Made by a program: the position numbers and the translations under genes
Origin: Streptomyces sp. AC1-42W
GTDB lineage: Bacteria; Actinomycetota; Actinomycetes; Streptomycetales; Streptomycetaceae
Assembly (NCBI RefSeq): GCF_003248355.1
Contig: NZ_QKWY01000001.1
Coordinates: 1,446,001 to 1,510,000 of the forward strand
Direction of reading: 5' to 3'
DNA: 64,000 bases
Shown here: piece by piece, positions 25,976 to 35,630 of the stretch
Numbering within the stretch: position 1 is the stretch's first letter
How the letters are laid out: each line of letters starts with the position of its first letter
Notes under the pieces: model-generated
The model's input: the letters and a program-made list of their open reading frames with translations, nothing else
Told to the model about the DNA's origin: nothing
Databases searched by the model: none

Positions 25976-27142
25976 TCAGGCCTGGAGGCCGAGTTCGCGG
26001 GCGATCAGCATGCGCTGCACCTCGCTGGTGCCCTCGCCGATCTCCAGGATCTTGGAGTCCCGCCACATCCTGGCCACCGGGTACTCGTTCATGAAGCCGT
26101 AGCCGCCGTGGATCTGCGTCGCCTCACGGGCGTTGTCCACGGCCACGGTCGAGGAGTACAGCTTGGCGATCGCCGCCTCCTTCTTGAACGGCTCGTCGGC
26201 CAGCAGCCGGGACGCCGCGTCCCGCCAGCCGATGCGGGCCATGTGCGCGCGCATCTCCATGTCCGCGATCTTGAACTGGATCGCCTGGTTGGCGCCGATC
26301 GGCTTCCCGAACGCGTGCCGCTCGGCGGCGTACTTCACCGACTCGTCCACACAGCCCTGCGCCAGGCCCGTCGAGAGCGCCGCGATGGCGATGCGGCCCT
26401 CGTCCAGGATGCGCAGGAACTGCGCGTAGCCCCGGCCCTCCTCGCCCAGCAGGTTCTCCAGCGGGACGCGGACGTCGGCGAAGGACAGCTCACGGGTGTC
26501 CGAGGCGTTCCAGCCGACCTTGGAGTAGGGGGTGGCCACCGTGAAGCCGGGGGTGCCGGACGGGACGATGATGGACGAGATCAGCGGGGCGCCGTTCTCC
26601 TTGCGGCCGGTCACCGCCGTCACCGTCACCAACTCGGTGATGTCGGTGCCGGAGTTGGTGATGAAGCACTTGGAGCCGTTGATCACCCACTCGCCGGTGG
26701 CGTCGTCGCGCACGGCGGTCGTACGGGTGCCGCCCGCGTCCGAACCGCCGTCCGGCTCGGTCAGGCCGAACGCGCCCAGCGCCTCGCCCGAGCACAGCTT
26801 CGGCAGCCAGCGCCGCTTCTGCTCCTCGGTGCCGAAGCGGTACACCGGCATCGCGCCCAGCGACACCCCGGCCTCCAGCGTGATCGCCACCGAGGAGTCG
26901 ACGCGGGCCAGCTCCTCCAGGGCGATGCCGAGCGCGAGGTAGTCGCCGCCCATCCCGCCGTACTCCTCCGGGAACGGCAGCCCGAACAGGCCCATCCGCC
27001 CCATCTCGCGCACGATCTCGTACGGGAACTCGTGCCGCTCGTAGAAGTCGCCGATCTTCGGGGCGACGACGTCGTGCGCGAACTCCTCGACGGTGCGCCG
27101 CAGTTCCTCGTGCTCGGCGGTCAGCCGGTGGTCCAGGGACAT
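25976..27142 (-). CDS. acdH: Acyl-CoA dehydrogenase, isovaleryl-CoA-dehydrogenase type
   Basis: 388 residues from ATG 27142 with AAGGAGA upstream; longer frames read into the upstream lyase gene. Family marks: FGLTEPDGGSDAGGTRTTA (FAD/substrate loop), GWNASDTRELSFADVRVP, RHAFGKPIGANQAIQFKIADM, and IHGGYGFMNEYPVARMWRDSKILEIGEGTSEVQRM containing the catalytic-region signature. Its place after MCC and HMG-CoA lyase genes points to isovaleryl-CoA (leucine) oxidation. The S. coelicolor gene in this position is, from memory, acdH. Confidence 0.93.
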   Translation of the reverse strand: MSLDHRLTAEHEELRRTVEEFAHDVVAPKIGDFYERHEFPYEIVREMGRMGLFGLPFPEEYGGMGGDYLALGIALEELARVDSSVAITLEAGVSLGAMPVYRFGTEEQKRRWLPKLCSGEALGAFGLTEPDGGSDAGGTRTTAVRDDATGEWVINGSKCFITNSGTDITELVTVTAVTGRKENGAPLISSIIVPSGTPGFTVATPYSKVGWNASDTRELSFADVRVPLENLLGEEGRGYAQFLRILDEGRIAIAALSTGLAQGCVDESVKYAAERHAFGKPIGANQAIQFKIADMEMRAHMARIGWRDAASRLLADEPFKKEAAIAKLYSSTVAVDNAREATQIHGGYGFMNEYPVARMWRDSKILEIGEGTSEVQRMLIARELGLQA

Positions 27143-27165
27143 GGGGACGTTCTCCTTGTGGGATG

Positions 27166-28119
27166 TCACTGTGCCGCGAGTGCGCGGACGGTACGGGAAG
27201 GGCTGGGTCGGCCCAGGTGTTCGGCGAGCCACACGCTGGTGGCGGTCAGCTCGCCGAGATCGACCCCGGTCTCGATGCCGAGGCCGTCGAGCATCCACAC
27301 GAGATCCTCGGTGGCCAGGTTTCCGGTCGCGCTCTTCGCGTACGGGCAGCCGCCGAGGCCGCCGGCCGACGCGTCCACCACGGACACGCCGTGCCGCAGC
27401 GCGGCCAGGGTGTTGGACAGGGCCTGCCCGTACGTGTCGTGGAAATGCACCCCGATCGCGTCGGTGGGCACACCGGCCTCGTTCAGCCCCGTGAGCAGGG
27501 CCTGTACATGGCCGGGGGTGGCGACCCCGATGGTGTCGCCGAGGGACAGCTCGTCGCAGCCGAGGTCCATCAGCGCCTTCGCGACCCGGACGACCTGCGG
27601 CACGGGCACCGCGCCCTCCCACGGGTCGCCGAAGCACATCGACAGGTAGCCGCGCACCCGCACCGCGTCCGCCCTGGCGCGGGCCACCACGGGCGCGAAC
27701 ATGGCCAGCGACTCGTCGACCGTCCGGTTGAGGTTGCGCCGCGCGAACGTCTCCGTGGCCGAGCCGAACACCGCGATCGAGCGGGCGCCCAGCGCCAGCG
27801 CCCGGTCCAGCCCGCGTTCGTTCGGCACGAGGACCGGCAGCGTCACGTCGCCCACGTCCGCGATGTCGCCGAGCAGCGGGTACAGCTCCTCGGCGTCGGC
27901 GAGCTGGGGCACCCACTTGGGATGCACGAAGCTCGTCGCCTCGATCGTGGTCAGCCCGGCGACCGCGAGCCGGCGGATGAACTCCGCCTTCACCGCGGTC
28001 GGGACGGTCGTCTTCTCGTTCTGCAGCCCGTCGCGGGCGCCGACCTCGTGGATGCGGACGCGGGCGGGCAGACCGTCGGCGGGGACGGTCATCGGCAGGG
28101 CGCGGTCGGCGGTCGTCAC
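27166..28119 (-). CDS. Hydroxymethylglutaryl-CoA lyase
   Basis: 317 residues from GTG 28119, which overlaps the MCC-alpha stop by 4 bp; ATG 28092 is an alternative. Motifs of the HMG-CoA lyase TIM barrel: [24 protein letters not shown], the metal ligands HFHDTYGQ, and [14 protein letters not shown] with the catalytic Cys. It splits HMG-CoA into acetyl-CoA and acetoacetate, the last step of leucine breakdown. Confidence 0.94.
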   Translation of the reverse strand: MTTADRALPMTVPADGLPARVRIHEVGARDGLQNEKTTVPTAVKAEFIRRLAVAGLTTIEATSFVHPKWVPQLADAEELYPLLGDIADVGDVTLPVLVPNERGLDRALALGARSIAVFGSATETFARRNLNRTVDESLAMFAPVVARARADAVRVRGYLSMCFGDPWEGAVPVPQVVRVAKALMDLGCDELSLGDTIGVATPGHVQALLTGLNEAGVPTDAIGVHFHDTYGQALSNTLAALRHGVSVVDASAGGLGGCPYAKSATGNLATEDLVWMLDGLGIETGVDLGELTATSVWLAEHLGRPSPSRTVRALAAQ

Positions 28120-30206
28120 GCGTCCTCCCCGGCGGCGTCGGCCGGCGCGACGACGGCCAGCACCTGGTCCATGGCCACCGCGGTGCCCGCGGTGACGTCG
28201 AGCGCGGTGACGGTGCCGGCGTGCGGCGCGGAGATGACGTGCTCCATCTTCATCGCCTCCACCACCAGCAGGCTCTGCCCGGCGACGACCTCGTCCCCGA
28301 CGGCCACCTTCACCACGGTCACCGTGCCGGGCATGGGCGCGGCGAGCGTGTCGGCGCCGGAGCGGGCGGCGCCGGTCAGCGACGCCTCGACCGGGTCGTG
28401 GTCCCGGACGTGCCAGCTGTCGCCGTCCCGGCCGAGCCAGTGGCCCTCCGGGGAGACGGCGTACGCGAACACATGCGTGACCCCGGCCAGTTCCAGCGCG
28501 ATGCGGCCGTCGCCGACCGACAGCGTCCTGGCCTTCTCCGCGGTGCCCGGCAGCGGTCCGAGCGGCCCGCAGGCGCCCGACTCCGGGGCGGGTGGCGTCG
28601 GGCCCTCGCCGACATGGCCGAACGTCAGCTCGGTGTCCCCGCCGCCGCACGGGCGCAGGCTCACCTGGACCGGGTCGTGGCCGGGAATCCGGAAGTCGCG
28701 CACGGTGCGGGCCGGGGTGCCGCCGAGCCGCCAGCCGTTCCCCGCCGAGAACGGGTCGGCCCAGGCACCGGCGGCCGGGCGGGCCGCGGCGGCCCGGCTG
28801 TGCCGCCGCAGCAGCGCGGCGGCCGCGTACACCTCCTCCGGCACGCCCTCCGGCACCAGCCCGTCCACCTCGCGCTCCACCAGACCGGTGTCCAGCTCGC
28901 CCGCCACCACCGCCGGATGGGCGAGCAGCCGGCGCAGGAAGCCCGCGTTGGTCGGGACGCCGAGGACGACCGTGTCCGCCAGGGCCACCCGCAGCCGGCG
29001 CAGGGCGGTCGCCCGGTCGGGGCCGTACGCGATGACCTTGGACAGCATCGGGTCGTACAGGCTGCCGACCTCGCCGCCCTCGCCGAGCCCCGAGTCGGTG
29101 CGCACCCCGCCGCCCTGCGGCTCGTGGAGCGCCAGCACGGTGCCGCCGGAGGGCAGGAAGCCGCGCGCCGGGTCCTCGGCGCAGACCCGGGCCTCCACGG
29201 CGTGCCCGGTGAGCGTGATGTCGTCCTGGCCGTACGGCAGCGGTTCACCGGCCGCGACCCGCAGCTGCCACTCGACCAGGTCCAGGCCGGTGACCAGCTC
29301 GGTGACCGGGTGCTCGACCTGGAGCCGGGTGTTCATCTCCATGAAGTAGTACGAGGACGGGTCGTTGCCCGGCACGATGAACTCCACCGTGCCCGCGCCG
29401 ACGTAGCCGCAGGAGCGGGCCGCCTGCACGGCCGCCTCGCCCATGGCGGCGCGCGTCGCCTCGTCCAGCAGGACGGACGGGGCCTCCTCGATGATCTTCT
29501 GGTGGCGGCGCTGGAGGGAGCACTCGCGCTCGCCCAGGTGCACCACGTTGCCGTGGGCGTCGGCCAGGACCTGGATCTCGATGTGGCGCGGCCGGTCGAT
29601 CCACCGCTCCACCAGCAGGGTGTCGTCGCCGAAGGAGGCGCGGGCCTCGCGCCGGGCCGCCGCGATCTCGTCCGCGAGCAGTGCCGCGTCCCGGACGAGC
29701 CGCATGCCCTTGCCGCCGCCGCCCGCCGAGGGCTTGAGCAGCACCGGCATGCCGATCCCGGCCGCCGCCCCGGCCAGCGCCTCGTCGCTCAGCCCGCTGC
29801 CGGAGGAGCCGGGCACCACGGGGACGCCGGCCGCCGCGACCGTCTCCTTGGCCCGGATCTTGTCGCCCATCAGCGAGATCGCGGCGGCGGGCGGCCCGAT
29901 GAAGGCCAGCCCGGCCTCCGTGCACGCCCGGGCGAACGCGGCGTTCTCGGCGAGGAAGCCGTAGCCGGGGTGGACGGCCTGCGCGCCGGTGCGGCGGGCC
30001 GCCTCCAGGAGCCGGTCCGCGCTCAGATAGCTCGCCGAGGCGGGCGCGGGCCCGATCCGTACCGCCGTGTCGGCCTCCCGTACGTGCCGCGCGTCGGCGT
30101 CCGCGTCGCTGAAGACGGCGACCGAGCGCACGCCCAGCTCGCGCAGGGTCCGGATGACCCGGACCGCGATCTCGCCCCGGTTGGCGACGAGGACCGTGTC
30201 GAACAT
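28116..30206 (-). CDS. Methylcrotonyl-CoA-carboxylase-type alpha subunit (biotin carboxylase + BCCP)
   Basis: 696 residues from ATG 30206 ([22 protein letters not shown] well spaced); ATG 30212 is too close to the Shine-Dalgarno. Biotin carboxylase with ATP-grasp domain (1-445; [24 protein letters not shown]), a linker, and C-terminal biotinyl domain with EAMKMEH at about 650-656 (biotin Lys about 653). It carboxylates biotin for the neighbouring carboxyltransferase. Operon context favours 3-methylcrotonyl-CoA over acetyl- or propionyl-CoA. Confidence 0.93.
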   Translation of the reverse strand: MFDTVLVANRGEIAVRVIRTLRELGVRSVAVFSDADADARHVREADTAVRIGPAPASASYLSADRLLEAARRTGAQAVHPGYGFLAENAAFARACTEAGLAFIGPPAAAISLMGDKIRAKETVAAAGVPVVPGSSGSGLSDEALAGAAAGIGMPVLLKPSAGGGGKGMRLVRDAALLADEIAAARREARASFGDDTLLVERWIDRPRHIEIQVLADAHGNVVHLGERECSLQRRHQKIIEEAPSVLLDEATRAAMGEAAVQAARSCGYVGAGTVEFIVPGNDPSSYYFMEMNTRLQVEHPVTELVTGLDLVEWQLRVAAGEPLPYGQDDITLTGHAVEARVCAEDPARGFLPSGGTVLALHEPQGGGVRTDSGLGEGGEVGSLYDPMLSKVIAYGPDRATALRRLRVALADTVVLGVPTNAGFLRRLLAHPAVVAGELDTGLVEREVDGLVPEGVPEEVYAAAALLRRHSRAAAARPAAGAWADPFSAGNGWRLGGTPARTVRDFRIPGHDPVQVSLRPCGGGDTELTFGHVGEGPTPPAPESGACGPLGPLPGTAEKARTLSVGDGRIALELAGVTHVFAYAVSPEGHWLGRDGDSWHVRDHDPVEASLTGAARSGADTLAAPMPGTVTVVKVAVGDEVVAGQSLLVVEAMKMEHVISAPHAGTVTALDVTAGTAVAMDQVLAVVAPADAAGEDA

Positions 30207-30219
30207 CGTCATCTCTTCC

Positions 30220-31827
30220 TCACATCCGGAAGACGCCGAAGCCGGCGTCGCCCAACGGGGCGTTGGCGCACGCGGTCAGGGCGAGGCCCAGCACCTGGCG
30301 GGTCTCCAGCGGGTCGATCACCCCGTCGTCCCAGAGCCGGGCCGTGGCGTAGTAGGCGTTGCCCTGGGTCTCGTACTGCTCGCGGATCGGCGCCTTGAAC
30401 GCCTCCTCGTCCTCGGCGCTCCAGTCGTCGCCCAGCTGGTCGCGCTTGACCGTGGCGAGGACGGAGGCGGCCTGCTCGCCGCCCATGACCGAGATCTTGG
30501 CGTTGGGCCACATCCACAGGAACCGGGGGCTGTAGGCGCGGCCGCACATGGAGTAGTTGCCCGCCCCGTAGGAGCCGCCGACCACCACGGTGAGCTTCGG
30601 GACGCGGGCGCAGGCGACGGCGGTGACCATCTTCGCGCCGTGCTTGGCGATGCCGCCGGCCTCGTAGTCCCGGCCGACCATGAAGCCCGAGATGTTCTGC
30701 AGGAACAGCAGCGGGATGGCGCGCTGGTCGCACAGCTCGATGAAGTGCGCGCCCTTCTGGGCGGACTCGGAGAACAGGATGCCGTTGTTGGCGACGATCC
30801 CGACCGGGTGGCCGTGGATGTGGGCGAAGCCGGTGATCAGCGTCTGGCCGTACTCCGCCTTGAACTCGGCGAACCGGGAGCCGTCCACCACCCGCGCGAT
30901 CACCTCGCGCACGTCGTACGGGGTGCGCGAGTCGACGGGGACCGCGCCGTACAGCCCGGCCGGGTCCACCTTCGGCTCCTCGACCGGCCGCACCGACCAG
31001 GGCAGCGGGGCCCGGTCCGGCAGCGTCGCCACGATGTTCCGCACGATGCGGAGCGCGTGCGCGTCGTCCTCCGCGAGGTGGTCGGTGACGCCCGACGTAC
31101 GCGAGTGCACCTCGCCGCCGCCCAGCTCCTCGGCCGTGACCACCTCGCCGGTGGCGGCCTTCACCAGCGGCGGGCCGCCCAGGAAGATCGTCCCCTGGCC
31201 GCGGACGATGACCGCCTCGTCGCTCATCGCCGGGACGTACGCCCCGCCCGCCGTGCAGGAGCCGAGCACCGCCGCGATCTGCGGGATGCCGGCGCCGGAC
31301 ATCCGGGCCTGGTTGTAGAAGATCCGGCCGAAGTGCTCCCGGTCGGGGAAGACCTCGTCCTGGAGCGGCAGGAAGGCGCCGCCCGAGTCCACCAGATACA
31401 GACAGGGGAGCCGGTTCTCCAGCGCCACCTCCTGGGCCCGCAGATGCTTCTTCACGGTCATCGGGTAGTACGTGCCGCCCTTGACCGTGGCGTCGTTGGC
31501 GACGATCACGCACTCGCGCCCGCTGACCCGGCCGATCCCGGCGATCACCCCGGCGGCCGGCGCGGCGCCCCCGTACAGCCCCTCGGCGGCCAGCGGGGCC
31601 AGTTCCAGAAAGGGCGAGCCGGGGTCGAGCAGGGTGTCCACCCGATCGCGGGGCAGCAGTTTGCCGCGCGCCACGTGCCGGGCGCGGGACCTCTCACCCC
31701 CGCCCAGCCTGGCCGTGGCGAGCCGCTTGCGCAGCTCGTCCGTGAGCGCGTGATGCGCCGCCTCGTTGGCCTGCCAAGCCTCCGAGGCGGGATCGGCCGC
31801 GCTCGCCAGCACCGGTGCCTGCTGCAT
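30220..31827 (-). CDS. Methylcrotonyl-CoA-carboxylase-type carboxyltransferase (beta) subunit
   Basis: 535 residues from ATG 31827 ([13 protein letters not shown]) with AAGGGGG upstream. Two crotonase-fold halves: [19 protein letters not shown] and [19 protein letters not shown] in the N half, [23 protein letters not shown] and [19 protein letters not shown] in the C half. Length and the [15 protein letters not shown] block match MCC beta. First gene of the operon, 13 bp before the alpha start, downstream of two TetR-type operators. Confidence 0.94.
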   Translation of the reverse strand: MQQAPVLASAADPASEAWQANEAAHHALTDELRKRLATARLGGGERSRARHVARGKLLPRDRVDTLLDPGSPFLELAPLAAEGLYGGAAPAAGVIAGIGRVSGRECVIVANDATVKGGTYYPMTVKKHLRAQEVALENRLPCLYLVDSGGAFLPLQDEVFPDREHFGRIFYNQARMSGAGIPQIAAVLGSCTAGGAYVPAMSDEAVIVRGQGTIFLGGPPLVKAATGEVVTAEELGGGEVHSRTSGVTDHLAEDDAHALRIVRNIVATLPDRAPLPWSVRPVEEPKVDPAGLYGAVPVDSRTPYDVREVIARVVDGSRFAEFKAEYGQTLITGFAHIHGHPVGIVANNGILFSESAQKGAHFIELCDQRAIPLLFLQNISGFMVGRDYEAGGIAKHGAKMVTAVACARVPKLTVVVGGSYGAGNYSMCGRAYSPRFLWMWPNAKISVMGGEQAASVLATVKRDQLGDDWSAEDEEAFKAPIREQYETQGNAYYATARLWDDGVIDPLETRQVLGLALTACANAPLGDAGFGVFRM

Positions 31828-31881
31828 CCTGTCGAGCCCCCTTGCCCGTACCGCGGTGTTCCTGAGCGTCCACGCCACTCG

Positions 31882-31897
31882 GTTAATGAGCGTTAAC
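31882..31897. promoter_or_regulatory. TetR-type operator 1
   Basis: GTTAATGAGCGTTAAC is a near-perfect 16-bp palindrome. With the second copy it lies in the spacer between the MCC operon and the divergent TetR gene. Confidence 0.75.
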
Positions 31898-31907
31898 GTC
31901 GCTACAG

Positions 31908-31923
31908 GTTAACGAGCGCTAAC
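31908..31923. promoter_or_regulatory. TetR-type operator 2
   Basis: GTTAACGAGCGCTAAC differs from operator 1 only at two positions (shared form GTTAAYGAGCGYTAAC). Starts are 26 bp apart, so dimers would sit on nearly the same DNA face about 2.5 turns apart. Confidence 0.75.
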
Positions 31924-31946
31924 CCGCCTGTCTAGAATGGCTGCTC

Positions 31947-32615
31947 ATGAGCACCCATGCCGCCCGCGTCGCGGCCCCCACCCGCCGCGAGCAGATCCTC
32001 CGGGAGGCCGCCCGCCTCTTCGCCGAGCGCGGCTTCCACGGTGTCGGCGTCGACGAGATAGGGGCCGCCGTCGGCATCAGCGGCCCCGGTCTCTACCGGC
32101 ATTTCCCCGGCAAGGACGCGATGCTCGCCGAGCTGCTCGTCGGCATCAGCGAACGCCTGCTGACCGGCGGGAAGCTCCGGGTGTCGGAGGACGCCGCCTC
32201 CGGCGACGGATCGCCGGAGGCCCTGCTGGACGCGCTCATCGAGGGCCACATCGACTTCGCCCTCGACGACCGCCCCCTGATCACCCTGCACGACCGCGAG
32301 CTGGACCGCCTGCGGGACACCGACCGCAAGCGGGTGCGCCGGCTCCAGCGGCAGTACGTCGAGGTGTGGGTCGCCGTCGTCCGCGACCTCTACCCGGACC
32401 TCCCCGAGCACGAGGCCCGCGCCACCGTCCACGCCGTCTTCGGCCTCCTCAACTCCACCCCCCATCTGGGGTCGGTCCGGAGGCCCGCCGCGACGCCGCG
32501 GGGGGCCTCCGGACCGACCCCGAGCCCCGGTGCCCTGCCGGGGCGTGCGGAGACCGCCGCACTGCTGCACCGACTGGCCCGGGGCGCCTTCGCGGCGGCG
32601 GGGGAGCCCGCCTAG
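31947..32615 (+). CDS. TetR-family regulator of the isovalerate/leucine operon
   Basis: 222 residues from ATG 31947. N-terminal TetR helix-turn-helix: REQILREAARLFAERGFHGVGVDEIGAAVGISGPGLYRHFPGK (two consecutive helices seen at about 14-57), followed by a helical ligand-binding domain. Divergent from the MCC-beta gene with two matching palindromes between them, so it very likely represses that operon and itself and responds to an acyl-CoA intermediate (inference). Its last four bases overlap the end of the convergent fusion gene. Confidence 0.92.
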   Translation: MSTHAARVAAPTRREQILREAARLFAERGFHGVGVDEIGAAVGISGPGLYRHFPGKDAMLAELLVGISERLLTGGKLRVSEDAASGDGSPEALLDALIEGHIDFALDDRPLITLHDRELDRLRDTDRKRVRRLQRQYVEVWVAVVRDLYPDLPEHEARATVHAVFGLLNSTPHLGSVRRPAATPRGASGPTPSPGALPGRAETAALLHRLARGAFAAAGEPA

Positions 32616-35614
32616 GAGGCACCCTCCCGGGTGGACACGGTGACCCGGTCGACCCGCATCGGGTGGCCCGGTTCCGTCGCGGGGCCCGGCGTACCGCCGT
32701 CGGCGGCCGGGAGCGCTCCGCCCATCGCCACGTTCAGGATCAGGAACTGGCCGCGCGACAGCGCCTCGTCCCAGGCCTCGCGGCCCGTCGTGGACGCCTT
32801 CACCCGGTGGTACACCCGGTCGTCCAGGTACCAGCGGATCTCCTCGGCGCCGGGTGTGGCGTCGACCTCCACGGCGTACGTGCGGAACGCGCCGCGGCAG
32901 CCCGCGCACTTCTGCCGGGGCGAGGTGAGCCCCACCGGCTCCCGGCAGGGGCCGCCGTCCAGGGTCCCGCAGTGCAGGGTGCCGAAGACCGCGTCGCGCC
33001 CGTTGACGGACTCCATGACGTCGATCTCGCCGGTGGCCGGCCAGCCGGTGTACCCGTCGCGCAGCTTGGCGCCCATCGTCCAGAACGCCGGCCAGTAGCC
33101 CGCGGCGGCCGCGCCCGACACGTCCGGCAGGGCGATCGACGCCTCGATGCGCAGCACCCCGCCGGGCGGCGGCGCGAAGTCGGAGCGCCGGGACTCGATG
33201 CGGCCCGAGTACCACCGCCCGTCGCGCCGCGTGGGCACGATCTCCAGGGCCCCCTTGCCGTCCAGCCGGACGTTGTCCGCGGAGTCCGTCATGGTCTCGA
33301 TCTCGCCCGTGCCCCACTGCGCGGCCGGGCAGCCCGGATAGCAGGTGCCCTTGTCGTACAGCCACCGGGAGGCCGCCGGGCGGCTGCCCGCCGGGCCGTC
33401 GAACCTCTCGTCCAGCAGGGTCGTCCAGCCCTCGCGGGACGCCCCGCCGCCGTCCCCGTCCCCGCCGCCGTCCCCGCCCCCGCCGGCCAGGCCCGCGGCT
33501 TCGGTGAGGAGCCGTTCCAGGCGGGGGGCCAGCACCACGGCGGCCACATCGGTCAGATGGGTGTCGTCGCGGTAGAGCAGCACCCGGTCCAGGACCACCG
33601 GGCACGTCGGACCGGCGGCCGGGCACAGCACCGGGTTCACCGAGACGGTCCGCACCCCCGGCAGCGCGCCGGCCGCCGCCTTCCGCGCCAGCGGGTCGGG
33701 CCACCGGGACTTCTTCCGGTCGAAGGCACAGGCCTCCGGGTCCGTGAGGTGGCCGGAGACGCAGGCGGGGACGTCGCGGCCGGGGATCGGGGTGTCCTCG
33801 ATGTACACGATCGGCACCCCGAGCGCCCGCAGCGGCTTCAGCGTCCGCTCCCAGCCCCTGAGCAGCGCGCGCTCGTCGTCCGTGTAGCGGTTCAGCGAGG
33901 AGATGACGACGAGCCGGGGCCGGGGGCCTGCGGCCAGCCGCTCCAGGCTGTCCTTCCGCCAGGTGTCGCACTCGTGGTACGTCCGCCCCAGCTGCGGGTT
34001 CACCACCGACAGCTCCGGCAGCGGGCAGCCCTGCTTCACCAGCTCCTGGAGCGCCCAGCCGCGCCGGGCGGCCAGGCTGAGCATCGGCGAGAACCACTGC
34101 CCGGCGTGCGAGTCGCCGAGCAGGACGATCCGGTCGGGGCTGTCCACCGCCCCGAACAGGCAGGGCGGGCTGCTCGTCACCGCCGGGGCCACCTCGCACT
34201 CCCCGTCCGGCGGGAAGCTCTTGCGGGCCTGGACCGGGTTCGGCACGACGGGGCCCTCGGGGGCCGCCGCCCCGGCGGTCCGGGCCAGCAGGGTGGGGCC
34301 GGTGACCGCGCCGGGCGGCAGGCCCTTCATGTCCACCGGGGTGGCCGGGCCGAGCAGCCGCAGCGTGGTGGTGCCGACCACCAGGGCCAGGACGACCGGG
34401 ATGACGACGGACGCGACGCCCAGCGCGAGACCGCGCCGGGGCAGCTCGGAGACCGTACGGTTGTGCCGCAGTGGCTTCTCGATCCAGCGCCGGGTCGCCA
34501 GGGCCGGCAGCACGGCGGCGGCCGTGAGCGCCACCCGGACCGGCCAGTCCAGGGTGCCGTAGCGGGCCTCGGCCAGGACGAGCACCGGCCAGTGCCACAG
34601 GTACAGCGTGTACGACAGCCGCCCGAGCGCACGGGGGCCGCGCAGCCCCAGCAGCCGCCCGACTCCGTAGCGCGAGGGCGTGCCGGAGCCCCGGCCTGGC
34701 GCCCCCGCCAGCAGGACCGCCGCCGTCGCCAGGGTCGGGGCGAGCGCCGCGTATCCGGGGTACGGGGTCGAGGCGTCGTACCGCAGCACGCACCACACCA
34801 GCACCCCCGCGCCCGCCCAGCCGCACAGCAGCCGCAGCACGCGCGGCCCCGGCACCAGATGCCAGGGCAGCAGCGCCAGCAGCGCCCCGACCCCGAACTG
34901 CCAGACCCTGGACGGCGTACCGAGGTACGCCAGCGAGACGGAGTCGCCCGTCCAGCGCAGCGCCAGGGCGAAGGAGACCAGCGTCAGTACGGCGGTGACG
35001 GCGACGGCCACCGGCCGCAGGGCCCGTCCCCGGCGCACCGCGCGGGCGGTGAGGGCGGCCAGCAGGGCGAGCAGCGGGCCCCAGCACAGATAGAACTGCT
35101 CCTCGACCGCCAGCGACCAGAAGTGCAGCAGCGGGCTCTCGTCCTGGCCGGCCGCCAGATAGTCGGTGCGCTGGTGGACGAACCGCCAGTTGGCCACCGA
35201 CAGGGCCGCGGCCACGACATCGTTTTCCAGGTCCGTACGGCGCAGCGGCACCGTCAGCCAGGCACCGGCCGCCGCGACCGCGGCCAGCACCACGGCCGCG
35301 GACGGCAGCAGCCGGCGGGCCCGGCGGGAGAAGAACTCGCCCAGCCGGACGCGTCCGGTGGTGACGGCTTCCCGGACCAGGAGGCCGGTGATCAGGTAGC
35401 CGGATATGACGAGGAAGACGTCCACGCCGATGAAGCCGCCGGCCAGTCCCGGTACGGAGGCGTGGAAGGCGAGGACGGCCAGCACGGCGAACGCGCGCAG
35501 CCCCTCGATGTCGGGACGGAAGCGGGTCCGGTGGGCGGGTCGGGGCGCGGACGCGGATGCGGGCAGGGAGGTGGGACGGCCGGGCCGCCGGGTGGCGGTG
35601 GCGGGAGTGGGCAT
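32612..35614 (-). CDS. Fusion: acyltransferase-3 membrane domain, SGNH domain and GH16-like domain
   Basis: 1000 residues from ATG 35614. Residues about 30-420 form an OafA/acyltransferase-3 membrane domain (RFRPDIEGLRAFAVLAVLAFH, GGFIGVDVFLVISGYLI, about ten hydrophobic segments). Residues about 450-690 form an SGNH domain (LLGDSHAGQWFSP near 498; DDTHLTDVAAVVL near 680). After a Gly/Asp linker, residues about 735-998 form a GH16 beta-glucanase-like jelly roll with the catalytic motif GEIDVMES near 862 and a Trp-rich core. OafA-type proteins O-acylate cell-surface glycans, with the SGNH part outside the membrane; the added GH16 part would also be extracytoplasmic. It starts 16 bp after the cellulose-synthase-like gene, suggesting one glycan pathway. 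Confidence 0.88.
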   Translation of the reverse strand: MPTPATATRRPGRPTSLPASASAPRPAHRTRFRPDIEGLRAFAVLAVLAFHASVPGLAGGFIGVDVFLVISGYLITGLLVREAVTTGRVRLGEFFSRRARRLLPSAAVVLAAVAAAGAWLTVPLRRTDLENDVVAAALSVANWRFVHQRTDYLAAGQDESPLLHFWSLAVEEQFYLCWGPLLALLAALTARAVRRGRALRPVAVAVTAVLTLVSFALALRWTGDSVSLAYLGTPSRVWQFGVGALLALLPWHLVPGPRVLRLLCGWAGAGVLVWCVLRYDASTPYPGYAALAPTLATAAVLLAGAPGRGSGTPSRYGVGRLLGLRGPRALGRLSYTLYLWHWPVLVLAEARYGTLDWPVRVALTAAAVLPALATRRWIEKPLRHNRTVSELPRRGLALGVASVVIPVVLALVVGTTTLRLLGPATPVDMKGLPPGAVTGPTLLARTAGAAAPEGPVVPNPVQARKSFPPDGECEVAPAVTSSPPCLFGAVDSPDRIVLLGDSHAGQWFSPMLSLAARRGWALQELVKQGCPLPELSVVNPQLGRTYHECDTWRKDSLERLAAGPRPRLVVISSLNRYTDDERALLRGWERTLKPLRALGVPIVYIEDTPIPGRDVPACVSGHLTDPEACAFDRKKSRWPDPLARKAAAGALPGVRTVSVNPVLCPAAGPTCPVVLDRVLLYRDDTHLTDVAAVVLAPRLERLLTEAAGLAGGGGDGGGDGDGGGASREGWTTLLDERFDGPAGSRPAASRWLYDKGTCYPGCPAAQWGTGEIETMTDSADNVRLDGKGALEIVPTRRDGRWYSGRIESRRSDFAPPPGGVLRIEASIALPDVSGAAAAGYWPAFWTMGAKLRDGYTGWPATGEIDVMESVNGRDAVFGTLHCGTLDGGPCREPVGLTSPRQKCAGCRGAFRTYAVEVDATPGAEEIRWYLDDRVYHRVKASTTGREAWDEALSRGQFLILNVAMGGALPAADGGTPGPATEPGHPMRVDRVTVSTREGAS

Positions 35615-35630
35615 CGCGGGTGAGGGCCTT

